The notes under the pieces: model-generated
What the model was told of the DNA's origin: nothing
Seen by the model: the letters and a program-made list of their open reading frames with translations, nothing else
The model's database searches: none
From: Rhynchopus sp. YZ270_cl-10
Lineage: Eukaryota > Euglenozoa > Diplonemea > Diplonemida > Diplonemidae
Assembly: GCA_964035575.1 (NCBI GenBank)
Contig: OZ037834.1
Coordinates: 1,643,598 to 1,707,597 of the forward strand
Reading direction: 5' to 3'
Length of the DNA stretch: 64,000 nt
In this document: positions 1 to 10,306 of the stretch, piece by piece
Layout: the number at the start of each line of letters is the position of its first letter
Position numbering within the stretch: position 1 is the first letter of the stretch
Made by a program: the position numbers and the translations under genes

Positions 1-69
1 TCGGGTGAGCGACAAACTACTACTGTGCTAACGCAAGATTTCAAAAAAAAATAAAGTAAACGAAAATGG

Positions 70-120
70 TGCTTTCGGAAGTCGGTCAACGACCTGTCAG
101 CGACCTGTCAATATCGACCC
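70..120 (+). repeat. inverted partner of the repeat at 28699-28757
   Basis: The sequence from GCTTTCGGAAGTCGG to ATATCGACCC recurs as its reverse complement at 28699-28757. It contains an internally repeated ACGACCTGTCA-type unit; the distant copy has one more unit. Such pairs are usual for ends of a DNA transposon family, but I cannot identify the family. Confidence 0.7.
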
Positions 121-463
121 GGAGCACCAGAAAAATAAAATAAAATAAAACGTACACGACCAGCATTTCAAAAGAGCCAAGGGTTTCTCTGTGTGCGCGC
201 ATCAATAGGTCTCTCACCCTCCCCTTCTTCATTTGTGGCCGAAACTACTTTTCTTTTTTTTTTTTTTCCAGCGTTTTTTTTTTTTTTTTTGGTGACATAG
301 TGCCTGATTGATAACAGATTTACATTTCTACTTTTCAAATAAACCCCCTTCATCTTTGAAGGTAGCGTTGTTTTTATTGTTCTCCGACTCATCTATTTTA
401 AAAATAGGACGTGTGTGTGTGTGCAGTGAGGTACATCCGGGTTTTCAAATTTTCTCTTTTTCT

Positions 464-530
464 GCATGGTTGGGGTCCATCCGGTCACAAGAGGGCTTTG
501 TATTTCAAATTTTTCTCTTTTATTTGTGAT
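464..530 (+). repeat. S7 module copy
   Basis: The copy has TGCATGGTTGGG, then a short GTCCATCCGG part, then CACAAGAGGGCTTTGTATTTC and a T/C-rich tail. It matches the longer copies at 8512 and 40991 but lacks their 5' half. Confidence 0.7.
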
Positions 531-1004
531 CTTTGCTCTACACCACACCCCCACTCCCCCCCTTCCATAGTGTTGTGTGTACCACAATGTGTGCGCGTCT
601 CCTGATTAGTTGTACATCGTTTCTGTATGGTTTTTTTTTTTTAGTGTGTCTTCCCCCCTTCCTCCCCTCCCCCATCACCCTGCATCCCCCTGCACTTCTA
701 TGAACGAAAAAAAAGGCAAACACCCCTCTTAATCATCGCTTATTGGCTCTTGACAATTGTTTTTTTCTTCGCCTCCGGTGACAAGAAGGATTTGTATTTC
801 AAGAATGAAATATTTTTTTTTGTCCCAAAACATCGTTCCCTCAAGAGAACCGATATAGCCTGCAGTCCCCATGACCTACACTTCCAACTTCCGTTTTCTA
901 TAAAGGTGAAAAGGCACCCTAAAAAAAGAGGTAAAATTCGGGCATTTTGAGCGGTTCCGACCCTCTGGGACCCAGGACCCCTCCTCGTGGTGTTCACACT
1001 TTCA

Positions 1005-1090
1005 ATACTCCCTCCCTCTCCCTCTCTCTCCTCCTCTCTTTTGATGGCCTTCTACGCCCTCCCCTATTCACCCCCCCCTCCCCTTTTCAG
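1005..1090 (+). promoter_or_regulatory. pyrimidine tract and AG acceptor before RNase HII
   Basis: A C/T-rich run ends in CCCTTTTCAG at 1090, only 11 nt before the ATG at 1102. This is the arrangement of a spliced-leader acceptor. A conventional 5'-UTR intron would look the same from sequence alone. Confidence 0.5.
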
Positions 1091-1101
1091 GGTAAAAAAA
1101 A

Positions 1102-1986
1102 ATGCCTCCGAAAGCAAATAAAGGTCCTGATCGGATCAAAGAACGTGCAAAGCTCAAGGAACTTGGTGCCAACGCTGTTATACTTGGTGTTGATGAGGCA
1201 GGACGTGGTCCTTTAGCGGGGCCTGTTGTGGTTGCGGCTTGCCAACTGCCTGCGGTGGTGCCGAAGGCGTTGCGGGAGGTGGTATGCGATAGCAAGAAGA
1301 TTGCGAAGGAGGCGAACAGAGAGGCAGTATTTGAGAAGCTGAAAGATGCGGAAGGGTTTCGTTGGACCTATGCTGTAGTCTCTGCAGCTCATATCGACAG
1401 CAGGAATATCCTTAACGCCACTTTAGATGGCATGTCACGATGCTGCAGCATCTTCATCTCAGGAGCAAAGCAACCAGGTCGCCGAAGAGTCTGCCGCACC
1501 TCTCTCTGTACCTCCCCGCTCTCCTCCTGCCATACCGTCCCACACCATCCTATTGACCCAGCAAAAAACGTTTTTGCTTTTATCGATGGAAACAAAATCC
1601 CTTCAAATCTCTCTTGTGAAGCGGAGGCGGTAGTCAAAGGGGATGCTACGGAGATGTGTATTTCTGTGGCATCAATTATTGCGAAGGTTGTGCGGGATAG
1701 GATCATGCATGCTTTGTGTAAAGAATTCCCGGTCTATAATTTTTCGGTGCACAAAGGATACCCGACAGAGACGCATAGGGAGCGGATCATGAAGCATGGG
1801 GTCTGCGCAGACCACAGAAGGTCCTATCAGCCAGTAAAAGATGCGATTGCAAAGTTTGCGAAAAAAGGGAAAAAAGGGGGAAAGAAGGATGCAGTGGGAT
1901 CGCCGAAAAAGGCGGCGAAGAAGCCAGCGAAAAAGGCTGCAACGAAACCGGGCGCTGCAGCAAAAATAGCGAGGAGCAAAAAATAG
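1102..1986 (+). CDS. Bacterial-type ribonuclease HII with basic C-terminal tail
   Basis: The enzyme cleaves the RNA strand of RNA-DNA hybrids and single ribonucleotides in DNA. The four metal-binding acids of the family are present: D31 and E32 in GVDEAGRGPLAGP, D162 in FIDGN, and D199 in SIIAKVVRD; the family motifs DSKK (63-66) and HKGYPT are also kept. The motifs resemble bacterial RnhB rather than eukaryotic RNase H2A, as in the organellar RNase HII of kinetoplastids (recalled knowledge). Residues about 113-155 form an insertion absent from bacterial enzymes. In the +1 frame this stretch reads as an equally protein-like Ser/Pro/Gln-rich segment, so a small indel or an unrecognised intron is possible. 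After about residue 250 the protein ends in a Lys/Ala/Pro tail like that of histone H1. The start is the first ATG after the acceptor AG. A mitochondrial or nuclear location cannot be decided. Confidence 0.9.
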   Translation: MPPKANKGPDRIKERAKLKELGANAVILGVDEAGRGPLAGPVVVAACQLPAVVPKALREVVCDSKKIAKEANREAVFEKLKDAEGFRWTYAVVSAAHIDSRNILNATLDGMSRCCSIFISGAKQPGRRRVCRTSLCTSPLSSCHTVPHHPIDPAKNVFAFIDGNKIPSNLSCEAEAVVKGDATEMCISVASIIAKVVRDRIMHALCKEFPVYNFSVHKGYPTETHRERIMKHGVCADHRRSYQPVKDAIAKFAKKGKKGGKKDAVGSPKKAAKKPAKKAATKPGAAAKIARSKK

Positions 1987-2095
1987 CGAAAATGACAAAA
2001 ATTGTTGAGGAGAGAATGAGGGGAAAGGGGGGAATGCAAATTATTGCATTGTGTGGATGTGTTCATGAACACACTTCTTTTTGATGTAGTTTTTA

Positions 2096-2147
2096 AGGTG
2101 ACCAAGCACAGAGAGGCTTAGGTTCATCTTATAAATTTTCCTTCTTC
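2096..2147 (+). repeat. S1 hairpin module copy
   Basis: GGTGACCAAGC, a loop, then GGCTTAGGTTCATC, TTATAAA and a T/C-rich tail. The stem has one mismatch. An S2 module follows directly. Confidence 0.75.
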
Positions 2148-2203
2148 AGTGCATGCGTCCGATGAACGATGCGGCGTTTGCACTTTCAACTTCTCTTTTT
2201 TTC
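2147..2203 (+). repeat. S2 module copy
   Basis: CAGTGCATGCGTCC, a small stem-loop, then GGCGTTTGCACTTTCAACTT and a pyrimidine tail. It adjoins S1 on its 5' side; elsewhere the order is S2 then S1. Confidence 0.65.
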
Positions 2204-2520
2204 TTTTATTCTCAAGACCAAATACGAGTCTTTTTAGCGTGATGTCAATAGATTCATGATTTCCACTGAAAAACGTTCTGGAAGATTGTTGAATTGTAGT
2301 ACAACCAAGTCACAGTTGTTGTGTTCCATCTTTTCAAACTTCTAGGGGTTTCTCGGGAACTAAACCTTATCATCATCGCTTTGGTTCATCTTACCAACCT
2401 TTCTTCATTATTTTTTTAGGGCATTTTTTTTTTCTCTTTGTAACAACCCCACCATCTCTTTACCCTTAGAGAACGTGTTTCTCCACACGACCAACAAGGT
2501 AGTCCTTTTCAAACATTACC

Positions 2521-2572
2521 CCAACCTTCTCTCTCCCCTCCCCCCTCCCTTCAACCTTCAAAACTACCTTAG
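2521..2572 (+). promoter_or_regulatory. pyrimidine tract and AG acceptor before transhydrogenase
   Basis: A CT-rich run of about 40 nt leads to CTACCTTAG at 2572, giving a 40-nt leader that is A-rich and ends at the ATG at 2613. Confidence 0.45.
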
Positions 2573-2612
2573 GTCTACACAAAAAGTTTTTCTTGACAAA
2601 CACAACAAAAAA

Positions 2613-5600
2613 ATGCAATTCCCTAGTCGTTTAGGGACGGCGGCCCTTCGGGGTATGAAAGGTTGCACAGTGGGGCAGACAACAGCGTTCTCTTCGCAGA
2701 CTGGGAAGCTGTACGGTCTGGGCACGAAGTCGTGGGGACGTCGTGTTGAGTTTGGCGTTGCGATCCAGCTGCGTTGCTATGCGACTGCTGCGAAGAAGAC
2801 GAAGGCAGCCAAATCCACTACTGCCGTCACCACAAAGTCGCACCTCTTCGGCAAATCCTCTGCAGTCCCCTTCACAGAGCTCACCATTGGTGTGCCCACC
2901 GAAATCTACCCCAAAGAGCAACGTGTCGCAGTCTCCCCTGCCTCTGTCCTCTCCCTCACCAAGGTAGGGTACAACGTCAATGTCCAGGCCGGGGCAGGTA
3001 AGGCCGCTGACTTCCCCGACTCCATGTACACTGCTGCTGGGGCAACCATAGTCGATTCTGCTGCCGCCTTTGCAGCAGACATTGTCCTCAAGGTGAACCC
3101 CCCTCAGGAAGTTGGAGGTGCGCACGAAGTGGACCTGCTGCAGGAGGGGAGTGTTCTGGTCTCCTTCATCCAGCCTGGGCAGAACAAAGAGTTGGTGCAG
3201 CGTCTGCAGGACAAAGGTGTGACCAGCTTTGCTATGGACTGCGTACCACGCACAGTCTCCCGCGCACAGACCTACGACGCCCTTAGCTCTATGGCGAACA
3301 TTGCAGGGTACAAAGCTGTCATGGAGGCTGCCAGCCATTTCGGCCGTTTCTTCTGCGGGCAAATGACCGCCGCAGGCAAAACCCCCCCTGCCAAGGTTCT
3401 TGTCATCGGAGGTGGTGTAGCGGGGCTGGCCGCCATTGGACATGCCAGGTCTCTTGGTGCTATTGTGCGTTGTTTTGATACACGTCCTCCGGTACGTGAT
3501 CAGGTCAAATCCATGGGAGGAGAGTTTCTGGAGTTGAAGGGGTTTGAGCTGGAGGATGGTGTTGGGGGGTATGCGAAGACGATGTCGGAGGAGTTCATTG
3601 CAGCAGAGATGAAGCTGTTTGCACAGCAGGCGGAGGAGGTTGACATCATCATCACCACCGCACTCATCCCTGGCAAGGAGGCACCGGTTCTCATCACCAA
3701 GGCAATGGTGGACTCCATGAAGCCCGGCTCCGTGATTGTCGACCTCGCCTCCGCTGCAGGTGGCAACTGTGGCTACACCAAACCAGGTGAACTGCACACC
3801 ACCGCAAACGGCGTCCACATCGTCGGCTACGACGACCTGCCCTCCCGCCTCCCCACCCAATCCTCAACCCTCTACTCCAACAACATCACAAAGTTCCTTC
3901 TCACGCACGCCCCGAAGGATGAGAAATCATTCCTCCTCGACATGGAGGATGAAGTGACCAGGGCCTTCACTGTGACAAAGGGAGGAGAGCTTTTGTGGCC
4001 TGCTCCGGTAAAGCCACCACCACCACCGCCATCTGCGGTATGCATATTATCATCTTTTTTATTTATATTTTTATTTTTCAGTTTTTCTCTCTTTTATCTA
4101 CAATAAATAGGAGGAGATCGCAGAAAAGGCTGCAGCAGACCTTGCGAAGAAGGAAGCGGATGAGTTGATGCGCAAGGTGACAAAGCCTTGGGCGGAGACT
4201 GTTGGACAGGCTTCTTGGATGGGGGTTGCTTTGGCCGGTCTTCTGAGTGTTGGGATGTACGCACCTCCTGCACTGCTTGCAACGACTACCACCTTTGCGG
4301 TGTCGGTCCTTGTTGGGTACCAGGTCGTCTGGGGGGTCGTCCCTGCACTGCATTCCCCGCTCATGGCGGTGACAAACGCGATCTCTGGGTTGGTGATCAT
4401 CGGTGGTCTGGCGGTGCTTGGGTCTCCTGGTGCAACGTTGGCTTCGTTCAACCCTGCCGTCATCGGGATGGCCACTCTGGCTGTCGTGCTCTCCAGCGTT
4501 AACATTGCAGGAGGCTTCAACATTACATACAAAATGCTTAAAATGTTCCGTCGCGACTCTGACCCCAATGAATACAACCAGCTCTACTTTGCCCCAGCAG
4601 GCGCTTTCCTTGCTGCCGCCTGTGGTCTTACTGTCTCCGGATTGGGAACTGGTGTTCAAGCAATGGCGTACCTTGCAGCTTCGTCGTTCTGTATTATGTC
4701 GATTTCAGGTCTGAGCACCCAGCAGACTGCGCGTCAGGGAACGACGTACGGTGTGTGCGGTGTGGGGATTGGGTGTGTGGCGACGCTTGCAGGGTTTATT
4801 GGAGTGGTGGATGCGAATTTGTTGGCGTTGATGGTGGGGTCGATTGCGGTGGGTGGGACTGCAGGGTATGTTGGGTCGAACCGGATTGAGTTGACGGAGC
4901 TGCCGCAGATGGTTGCGTTGTTTCATTCGTTTGTGGGTGTGGCTGCGTCTGCTGTGTGTGGTGCGTCCTTCATGCACGACGTTGCACACTACGATGTGGA
5001 CCCCTTGGCCAACTTCCACAAGGCTGCTCTCTACGTCGGTACCTTCCTCGGAGGTCTCACCTTCACCGGTAGTTGCGTCGCCTTCGGAAAGCTCTCAGGA
5101 TACCTCTCGGGCGCGCCCCTGAAGTTCCCTGGCTTCCACCTCTTCAACGCGTCGCTCGGCGCCACGATTGCAACCTGCTTCTTCCGCTTCATGACCCTCC
5201 CCAACGACCCCTCCCTCGTGGTCTACCTCGCAGCCAACATGGGGCTCTCGAGTGTCCTTGGATACACCCTCACCGCAGGCATCGGAGGGGCGGACATGCC
5301 GGTTGCCATCACAGTGCTCAACAGCTACTCCGGGTGGGCCATGGCTGCAGAGGGTTTCCTCCTGCAGAACAACCTTCTCGTGATTGTTGGAGCCCTGGTG
5401 GGAAGCAGTGGAGCGATTCTGAGTTACATCATGTGCGTCGCAATGAACCGTGGTATCCTGAGTGTCATCTTCGGTGGCATCGGAACGTCCTCCTCCGGCG
5501 GAGGGGAGGCCAAGGTGTACACAGGAGAGGTCAAGGAGATTGCAACGGATGATGTGGTCGAGACGCTTGTCAACGCGAAGTCGGTTGTCATCACCGTTGG

Positions 5601-6072
5601 GTTCGGGCTTGCCATGGCGAAGGGGCAGTACGCGATTGCGGCAGTGACGCAGATGCTGAAGGACCACGGTGTGAAGGTGCGGTTCTGTGTGCATCCGGTT
5701 GCGGGGCGTATGCCTGGACAGCTGAACGTGCTGCTTGCTGAGGCGAATGTGCCGTATGATGTGGTGCTCGAGATGGAGGAGATCAACGAGGACTTCGCCG
5801 ACACTGATGTCTCGCTTGTGATTGGGGCGAACGACACTATCAACAGTGCGGCGCTTGACGACCCGAACTCTGCCATTGCCGGCATGCCTGTGTGCCACGT
5901 CTGGAAGTCTGCACAGTGCATTGTCATGAAGCGTTCCATGGGTTCTGGATACGCAGGTGTCGACAACCCGGTCTTCTTCAATGACAACACAAAAATGTAC
6001 TTCGGAGACGCCAAGAAGAACTGCGAAGCACTCCAGGCAGGAATCTCCAAGCACCTCGGGCTTGATGCCTGA
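2613..6072 (+). CDS. NNT: Proton-translocating NAD(P) transhydrogenase, alpha-beta fusion
   Basis: The enzyme transfers hydride from NADH to NADP+ using the proton gradient, normally in the mitochondrial inner membrane. Exons are 2613-4037 and 4111-6072, with a phase-0 intron (GTATGC...AATAG), giving 1127 aa (animal NNT is about 1086). The N-terminus is basic and Ser/Ala-rich, fitting a mitochondrial targeting peptide. Domain I (AlaDH/PNT) follows, with [13 protein letters not shown] near residue 262 and the RQD-type loop [19 protein letters not shown] proline-rich linker interrupted by the intron precedes the hydrophobic proton channel domain II. Domain III ends the protein, with [31 protein letters not shown] and the [18 protein letters not shown]-binding loop. 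The order domain I-II-III is that of animals, not the reversed fusion known from apicomplexans. Reading continues upstream only to a GTG, so the ATG at 2613 is preferred. Confidence 0.96.
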
Positions 6073-6458
6073 TGTGATCCACCCAACAGTTTTTTTTTAC
6101 CTTAAAACTGCAATTTTTACCTAAAAACCCCAATATTGGGGAAAACATAAAGGCCTGTAGAGGCAAAAACAGTAAGGAGAAAAAAAAAGGTAGAAGTTTT
6201 TTAACCACTTTGGTAAAACCCCGCAACGTTTTGGAGACAAAAAAAAAAAAAAAGATGGGAATGAGAGAGAGAGGAGAGATCTCTCTCAAACCAAAAAAAT
6301 TACTTAATCCAACGTCCCTACAAAATTTTTTTTACCCCGCTTCCCAAGGGATTTCGCTTTTCTTCAAAAAAAATTTTTTCGAAGATTTTTTGGGTCATAT
6401 CTTCACCCTATTCCTACCCCAAAAAAACCCCCCTTCCCGTTTTTTTTTAAATAGAGTG

Positions 6459-6509
6459 TCTGTGTTCGCCTGGTGTCCAGTCAGGTGTTTGCACTTTCAA
6501 CTTTTTTTT
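6459..6509 (+). repeat. S2-like module copy
   Basis: GAGTGTCTGTGTTCGCCTGG, then a GTTTGCACTTTCAAC end with a T-run. An S1 copy begins at the next base. Confidence 0.55.
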
Positions 6510-6557
6510 GAGGTGACTAAATACCTGCTATTTAGAATCATCTTTACCAAATTTTCT
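6510..6557 (+). repeat. S1 hairpin module copy with compensatory stem
   Basis: The stem here is CTAAATA (6517-6523) paired with TATTTAG (6529-6535), where most copies have CTAAGC with GCTTAG. Both arms changed together. The flanks GAGGTGA and ATCATCTTTACC are conserved. Confidence 0.8.
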
Positions 6558-6778
6558 CTCTTTTTTTGTTGGTTGTGATTGAAAATCGAAGAGTGTCATG
6601 TGAAGACTTCAAATATTTTAAAAAAACACGAGAATTTTTTTCTCGTGCAAATAAATTGAGAAGACTTTCAATTATAACAATTGACTTTTGATCACACCAT
6701 TTGTGTTACATAAGAAATGATGGCATTTGCCGCTTGTCTTTCTGTTCTTTTGATGACTTATCCTGAAACCCTTCGTCA

Positions 6779-6830
6779 GGTGACTGAGCAATGAGAGGCT
6801 TAGGTTCATCTAATAAACTTTTCTGTTTTT
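6779..6830 (+). repeat. S1 hairpin module copy
   Basis: GGTGACTGAGC pairs with GCTTAG through one G-T wobble; the 3' part is GTTCATCTAATAAAC and a T-run. Confidence 0.8.
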
Positions 6831-7081
6831 TTTTTTTTTTTTTGTTCTTCCAGGGCGTTCGCTATCGCCATCGTTTTTTCCTGATCGTGGCGAAATGCCA
6901 AAAACCCCGAAATTTTCGTTTTTTTACTAGTGCTTAAAATAGGTCAAAAAAATTTTCCCGCCGGAGAGAAGTTAGTTCGTGGGTGAATCCCTGGTACTGA
7001 ATGGTCAAAAAAAATTTGCGATTTGCGCGTGATCCCTTCCCCAGCACAAGTGATATTACAGCTGAACTTTCCTGATACTAA

Positions 7082-7405
7082 AACCAGCAAAACGATGAAG
7101 AATTTCATCAATCCCCCCTCACTGAGGGTCTCTTTGTGTTGTTTAATCAAGCAGATGTACAAGAGAGAGGCATCCGTCATATGAGACTTCATCCTTATTT
7201 TGATTATTTTCAACTCTCTGCCATTGAAGATAGAGTTGACACGAGCAGTGACACCTTCTATAACAGGGGGTACGGTACACCTTCAGCAGACTGCAGGATT
7301 GAGGAGCGAGCGGGAGTGCTGGGGAAACTTCCTCTCACGGCAGGCGGGTTTACGGATGATTTTGAGTACAGTGGACACCCCTCTGCGACCCCCGGAGGGG
7401 TCTAC
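7082..7405 (+). pseudogene. unrecognised coding-like stretch
   Basis: About 108 codons stay open with no ATG near the 5' end. The predicted peptide is of balanced composition, including HMRLHPYFDYF and GKLPLTAGGFTDDFE, unlike the low-complexity translations around it. An AG precedes it in pyrimidine-poor context. I recognise no family. It could be an exon remnant or chance. Confidence 0.2.
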
Positions 7406-7478
7406 AGGGTGGTGGGGAGAAATCTCTCTCTCTCTCTCTCTTTTTTTCCCCCTTTATTTATTTATTTATTTATTTATA

Positions 7479-7590
7479 CAGGGTTTCGCCCCGGTGGGGC
7501 GAAGCCCTGGGGCGAAATAAAACGTCATTTTTTCAGGAAAAAAATTTTTTAACGAAAAAAAATATTTTTCGCCCCGGGGCGAACGCCCTG
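7479..7590. mobile_element. small TIR element (CAGGG ends)
   Basis: The ends CAGGGTTTCGCCCCGG and CCGGGGCGAACGCCCTG are near-perfect inverted repeats around an AT-rich core. TA lies at the left border and TG at the right. The left end also folds on itself. It looks like a non-autonomous Tc1/mariner- or pogo-type MITE. Confidence 0.6.
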
Positions 7591-7846
7591 TGTTCTTCCT
7601 CCTTTCGTACTTGAAGCTGATGCCTTCAAGTGTACAGCGATTGAGTATAACTAAGTGCCCCCTCTAACGACATTTTTAAGCACCCGTGTAGAATTTTTTC
7701 ATGATTTGCAAAAAAAAAACTAAAACAAAAAAAGGGGATGAAATGGGCTTTCATACAAAAGCTGCTCAAGGGGTTGAGGATTAAGTATTGCCCGCACCTT
7801 ACGTAGCACAACAAAGAAAGCGTTTGGGTAAGGTATAGTAGAAGCT

Positions 7847-7893
7847 CATCCTCGGGTGTGTGCACTAAATACAACCCAAGTTTTCAAAGGGAA
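7847..7893 (+). repeat. S4 module copy
   Basis: CTCATCCTCGGGTGTGTGCAC, then ACAACCCAAGTTTTCAAA and an A-rich tail. Confidence 0.65.
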
Positions 7894-8091
7894 AAAAGCC
7901 TTCAAAATCGTATCAATTTTATTTTTTTAAATAAGTAACAACAACAGTCTGTGTTTGCGCTGGTAAACGCCTTCTCCCTATAACCTCACCGAAAGTATCT
8001 AAACTGATGGGGAGTTAGGGAGAAAGGTTCAGAAAAGAGTCATTTAACTCTTTTCTCGCAATATTCACTTTCACAAGATCAAAATAGTGGA

Positions 8092-8150
8092 GTGCATCTT
8101 CGGGTGTCTACACTAAAACAACCAAGTTTTCAAATAACAAAAAAAACAAA
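8092..8150 (+). repeat. S4 module copy
   Basis: GCATCTTCGGGTGTCTACAC followed by ACAACCAAGTTTTCAAAT and an A-rich tail; an S5 copy follows at 8183. Confidence 0.7.
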
Positions 8151-8182
8151 ACAAAAAAAAAAAAACAACACAGAATATCACA

Positions 8183-8235
8183 GTGAAGACTGTCTATATG
8201 ACAGCTGCACTAATCCAATAACTTATCAAAAAGGT
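8183..8235 (+). repeat. S5 module copy
   Basis: CTGTC-TATAT-GACAG forms a perfect 5-bp hairpin, then CTGCACTAATCCAATAACTT and ATCAAAAA. Confidence 0.7.
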
Positions 8236-8460
8236 TCTTTTTTTTTCCGGCAAAAATACCCCTTAAAAAATTGATTATCTTTTCTCCTCTTTCCGGGGAG
8301 GAGTGTGAGGTTTGACCCCTCCCTCCTCATTTTTTTTCACAGATGTGTGCACAATAGGCATATTCATCTTGCAAGCTTGCTTTCTCTCTTTTTGTTGCCA
8401 TTTGTTCAAGATGTATGTGTGCCAAATACACCCAATTTCATGCTAAGTGTCTTGAAATAG

Positions 8461-8510
8461 GTAACTAAGCACGAGGGGCTTAGTATCATATTACAACACG
8501 CTTTTTCTTT
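8461..8510 (+). repeat. S1 hairpin module copy
   Basis: ACTAAGC pairs perfectly with GCTTAGT around loop ACGAGGG; the 3' half is diverged (ATCATATTACAAC). An S7 copy begins right after. Confidence 0.7.
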
Positions 8511-8511
8511 G

Positions 8512-8665
8512 GGGAGTAGCACATATCAGATGTAAAACCACGAAATGGATTGTAGGATTGCATGGTTGGGGGGTGTCCACCCCCCCCCGGTACAGCCGGT
8601 CATACCAAAGGTACACTGTTCACGAGAGGGGCTTTGTATTTCAAACTCTACTTTTCTTTGGGAGA
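8512..8665 (+). repeat. long S7 module copy
   Basis: This and 40991-41110 are the two long copies. They share GAGTAGCACATATCAGATGT at the 5' end, TGCATGGTTGGG, a GGTACACTG part and GCTTTGTATTTCAAACTC at the 3' end. In this copy the central hairpin is expanded by extra G and C residues. Confidence 0.8.
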
Positions 8666-9039
8666 TAATGTACACATTTGTGCAATTTAAAAGCAGCATA
8701 TTTGCTTATGGCATTCATCTTGCCAACATTTCTGTCGACCATTTCTTTCCACTTCTTCTTCTTCTATTTTTCTCTTTTTTTTTTGACACATGCATTCCAT
8801 CACAAAAACTGTGTCTGCACGGTATCTATTTTACTTCTCTTTTTGAAGAACCCTCTCTTATTCTCTGTGCTCTGGTTCTAAACCCCTTCACTGTTTTTTC
8901 AAAAAAAAAAAAAATATTTGGTAACACACAAGACCTCTGTATGGGGAGGTGCAAAAGCGGGTTCTATTTTCTATTTTCTATTTTTGTGAGGTGCTTTTCA
9001 AAAAGGAAAAAACAGAAGATACCTAAAAAAAAACATGAT

Positions 9040-9090
9040 GTAGATTGTCTGTATGGCAGCTACACTAATGCAACAGATTATTAAAATAAA
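9040..9090 (+). repeat. S5 module copy
   Basis: TTGTC-TGTAT-GGCAG (wobble-paired stem), then CTACACTAATGCAACAGATT and an AT-rich tail. Confidence 0.65.
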
Positions 9091-9570
9091 AATTGCAAAT
9101 CACTGCGTGCAGGCTCAGCTCTTCGGCGGCCTTCACGCTTTTAACCACAACTGTAAGGTTGTGTCGGGCGACAAAAAACAAAATTCGCACATCAGGCTTT
9201 CTCCGGTTGGGTACAATTTAAAAAAAAAATTCCCCCCCCCCCCCTCCCCCCTTTCACACAGCTTCTGAAGAACGCAACAAAACAGAGAAGACCGGATTTC
9301 ATTTACCATGCATGCGTCATTCGTTGTTAGTTGCGTTTTCTTCACTCTGTTTTTCCCCTTGCATATGCGTGCTTTATCATTGAAGCACAAAATGCATCTA
9401 TTTCCCCCCCCCTCAAAACACACAAGGTAATGAATAAGTAAAATCAAAGGGATGGTAGTTGAGAGGTTCATTCATCTTTCAAATTTTTCTCTATATTTTT
9501 TAAAAAAAAATGCAAGGGAACATTTTTTCGCACCCCTCTTTGCCTTCTTTTCGTTTGAGAAAAGAAAGTA

Positions 9571-10215
9571 CCGGCCGCGTACATATTACGTCGCGTATTT
9601 ATTACGGGGGGTACTTATTACGTCGCGTACTAATTAAGTCGCTTTTTGGGGGCCCGCGGGCGCCCAAAAAGCGACGTAATTAGTACACACCGTAAGGTGA
9701 AAAAGAAAGTGGGGGTAATCATGTTGGAACACAGCTGGTGTGGGTACATTACTGGGGGGATACCACCAAACCCACACAATCCCGAGGGCCATCGCAGATC
9801 GTGTGAACGAGGAGGAGAACAAACCCAACACGCGGCGCGTGTACACGGCACAGGTAAGGTGGAAATCGGTGAGAACTCTGCCACAGTGCGTCTAGTACCT
9901 CCGTATGCGCAAGAGGAGGGAAGTGCCAATGGAGTTCCTCTAATCCGCAATCTGAGCTATTCATTCATATTTCAACAAATATTAAAAAACGTTTGCATGT
10001 TGCAATCTCTTCCCAATGTAACCTTATAAATTTCCGAGGGCCAACACACAACACCAAGAGAAATGCCAGACACCCTTCCCACTCACCTTGTACGTAGGTT
10101 TTGTTTTTCTTCAAAAGATTAATTACGTCGCACACTTATTACGTCGCGTACTAATTAAGTCGGCATTTGCCCTAACCGACTTAATTAGTACGCGACGTAA
10201 TATGTACGCGGCCGG
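9571..10215. mobile_element. 645-bp non-autonomous TIR element with subterminal hairpins
   Basis: Perfect 27-bp terminal inverted repeats (9571-9597 and 10189-10215, starting CCGGCCGCGTACATATTACG) are flanked by TA on both sides, as in Tc1/mariner-like insertions. Just inside each end lies a long hairpin: 9627-9650 with 9663-9686 (one mismatch), and 10139-10163 with 10176-10200 (25 bp, perfect). Both hairpins share the TACTAATTAAGTCG motif. No transposase is visible. The perfect repeats suggest recent movement. Confidence 0.9.
10139..10200. repeat. perfect 25-bp-stem palindrome inside TIR element
   Basis: The arm 10139-10163 is exactly complementary to 10176-10200 around a 12-nt loop. Confidence 0.95.
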
Positions 10216-10306
10216 TATATGAAATAAATTTTCTCTATATTTTGTTGTCCATTCTCCTCCCTACCCCTACCTTTTTTTGATTTTTTTTTTTAAACGGAAC
10301 GAACTA

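Larger units (their letters stand above)
1..1058. other. intergenic region upstream of RNase HII
   Basis: I see no convincing gene here. The stretch is rich in T and pyrimidine tracts. It holds one end of an inverted repeat pair (70-120), an S7 module (464-530) with a weaker S7-like tail near 777-812, and the end of an S2-like module near 980-1000 that runs into the pyrimidine tract before RNase HII. Confidence 0.6.
6073..7478. other. intergenic region after transhydrogenase
   Basis: The region is AT-rich with homopolymer runs. It contains S2-like and S1 modules (6459-6557 and 6779-6830) and an unrecognised open stretch at 7082-7405. No gene is convincing. Confidence 0.6.
7591..9570. other. 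intergenic region with S1, S4, S5 and S7 modules
   Basis: No gene seen. Short sense-strand modules are spaced through AT-rich DNA, with poly-A and poly-T runs between them. Confidence 0.6.

Noticed and set aside
2475-2612. Longer transhydrogenase N-terminus starting at 2475
   Set aside because: The codon there is GTG, and the pyrimidine tract with AG at 2572 lies within the extension; the ATG at 2613 also gives a plausible targeting peptide.
2631-3860. 409-codon open frame on the minus strand
   Set aside because: It mirrors the conserved transhydrogenase domain I on the + strand and its translation has no family features.
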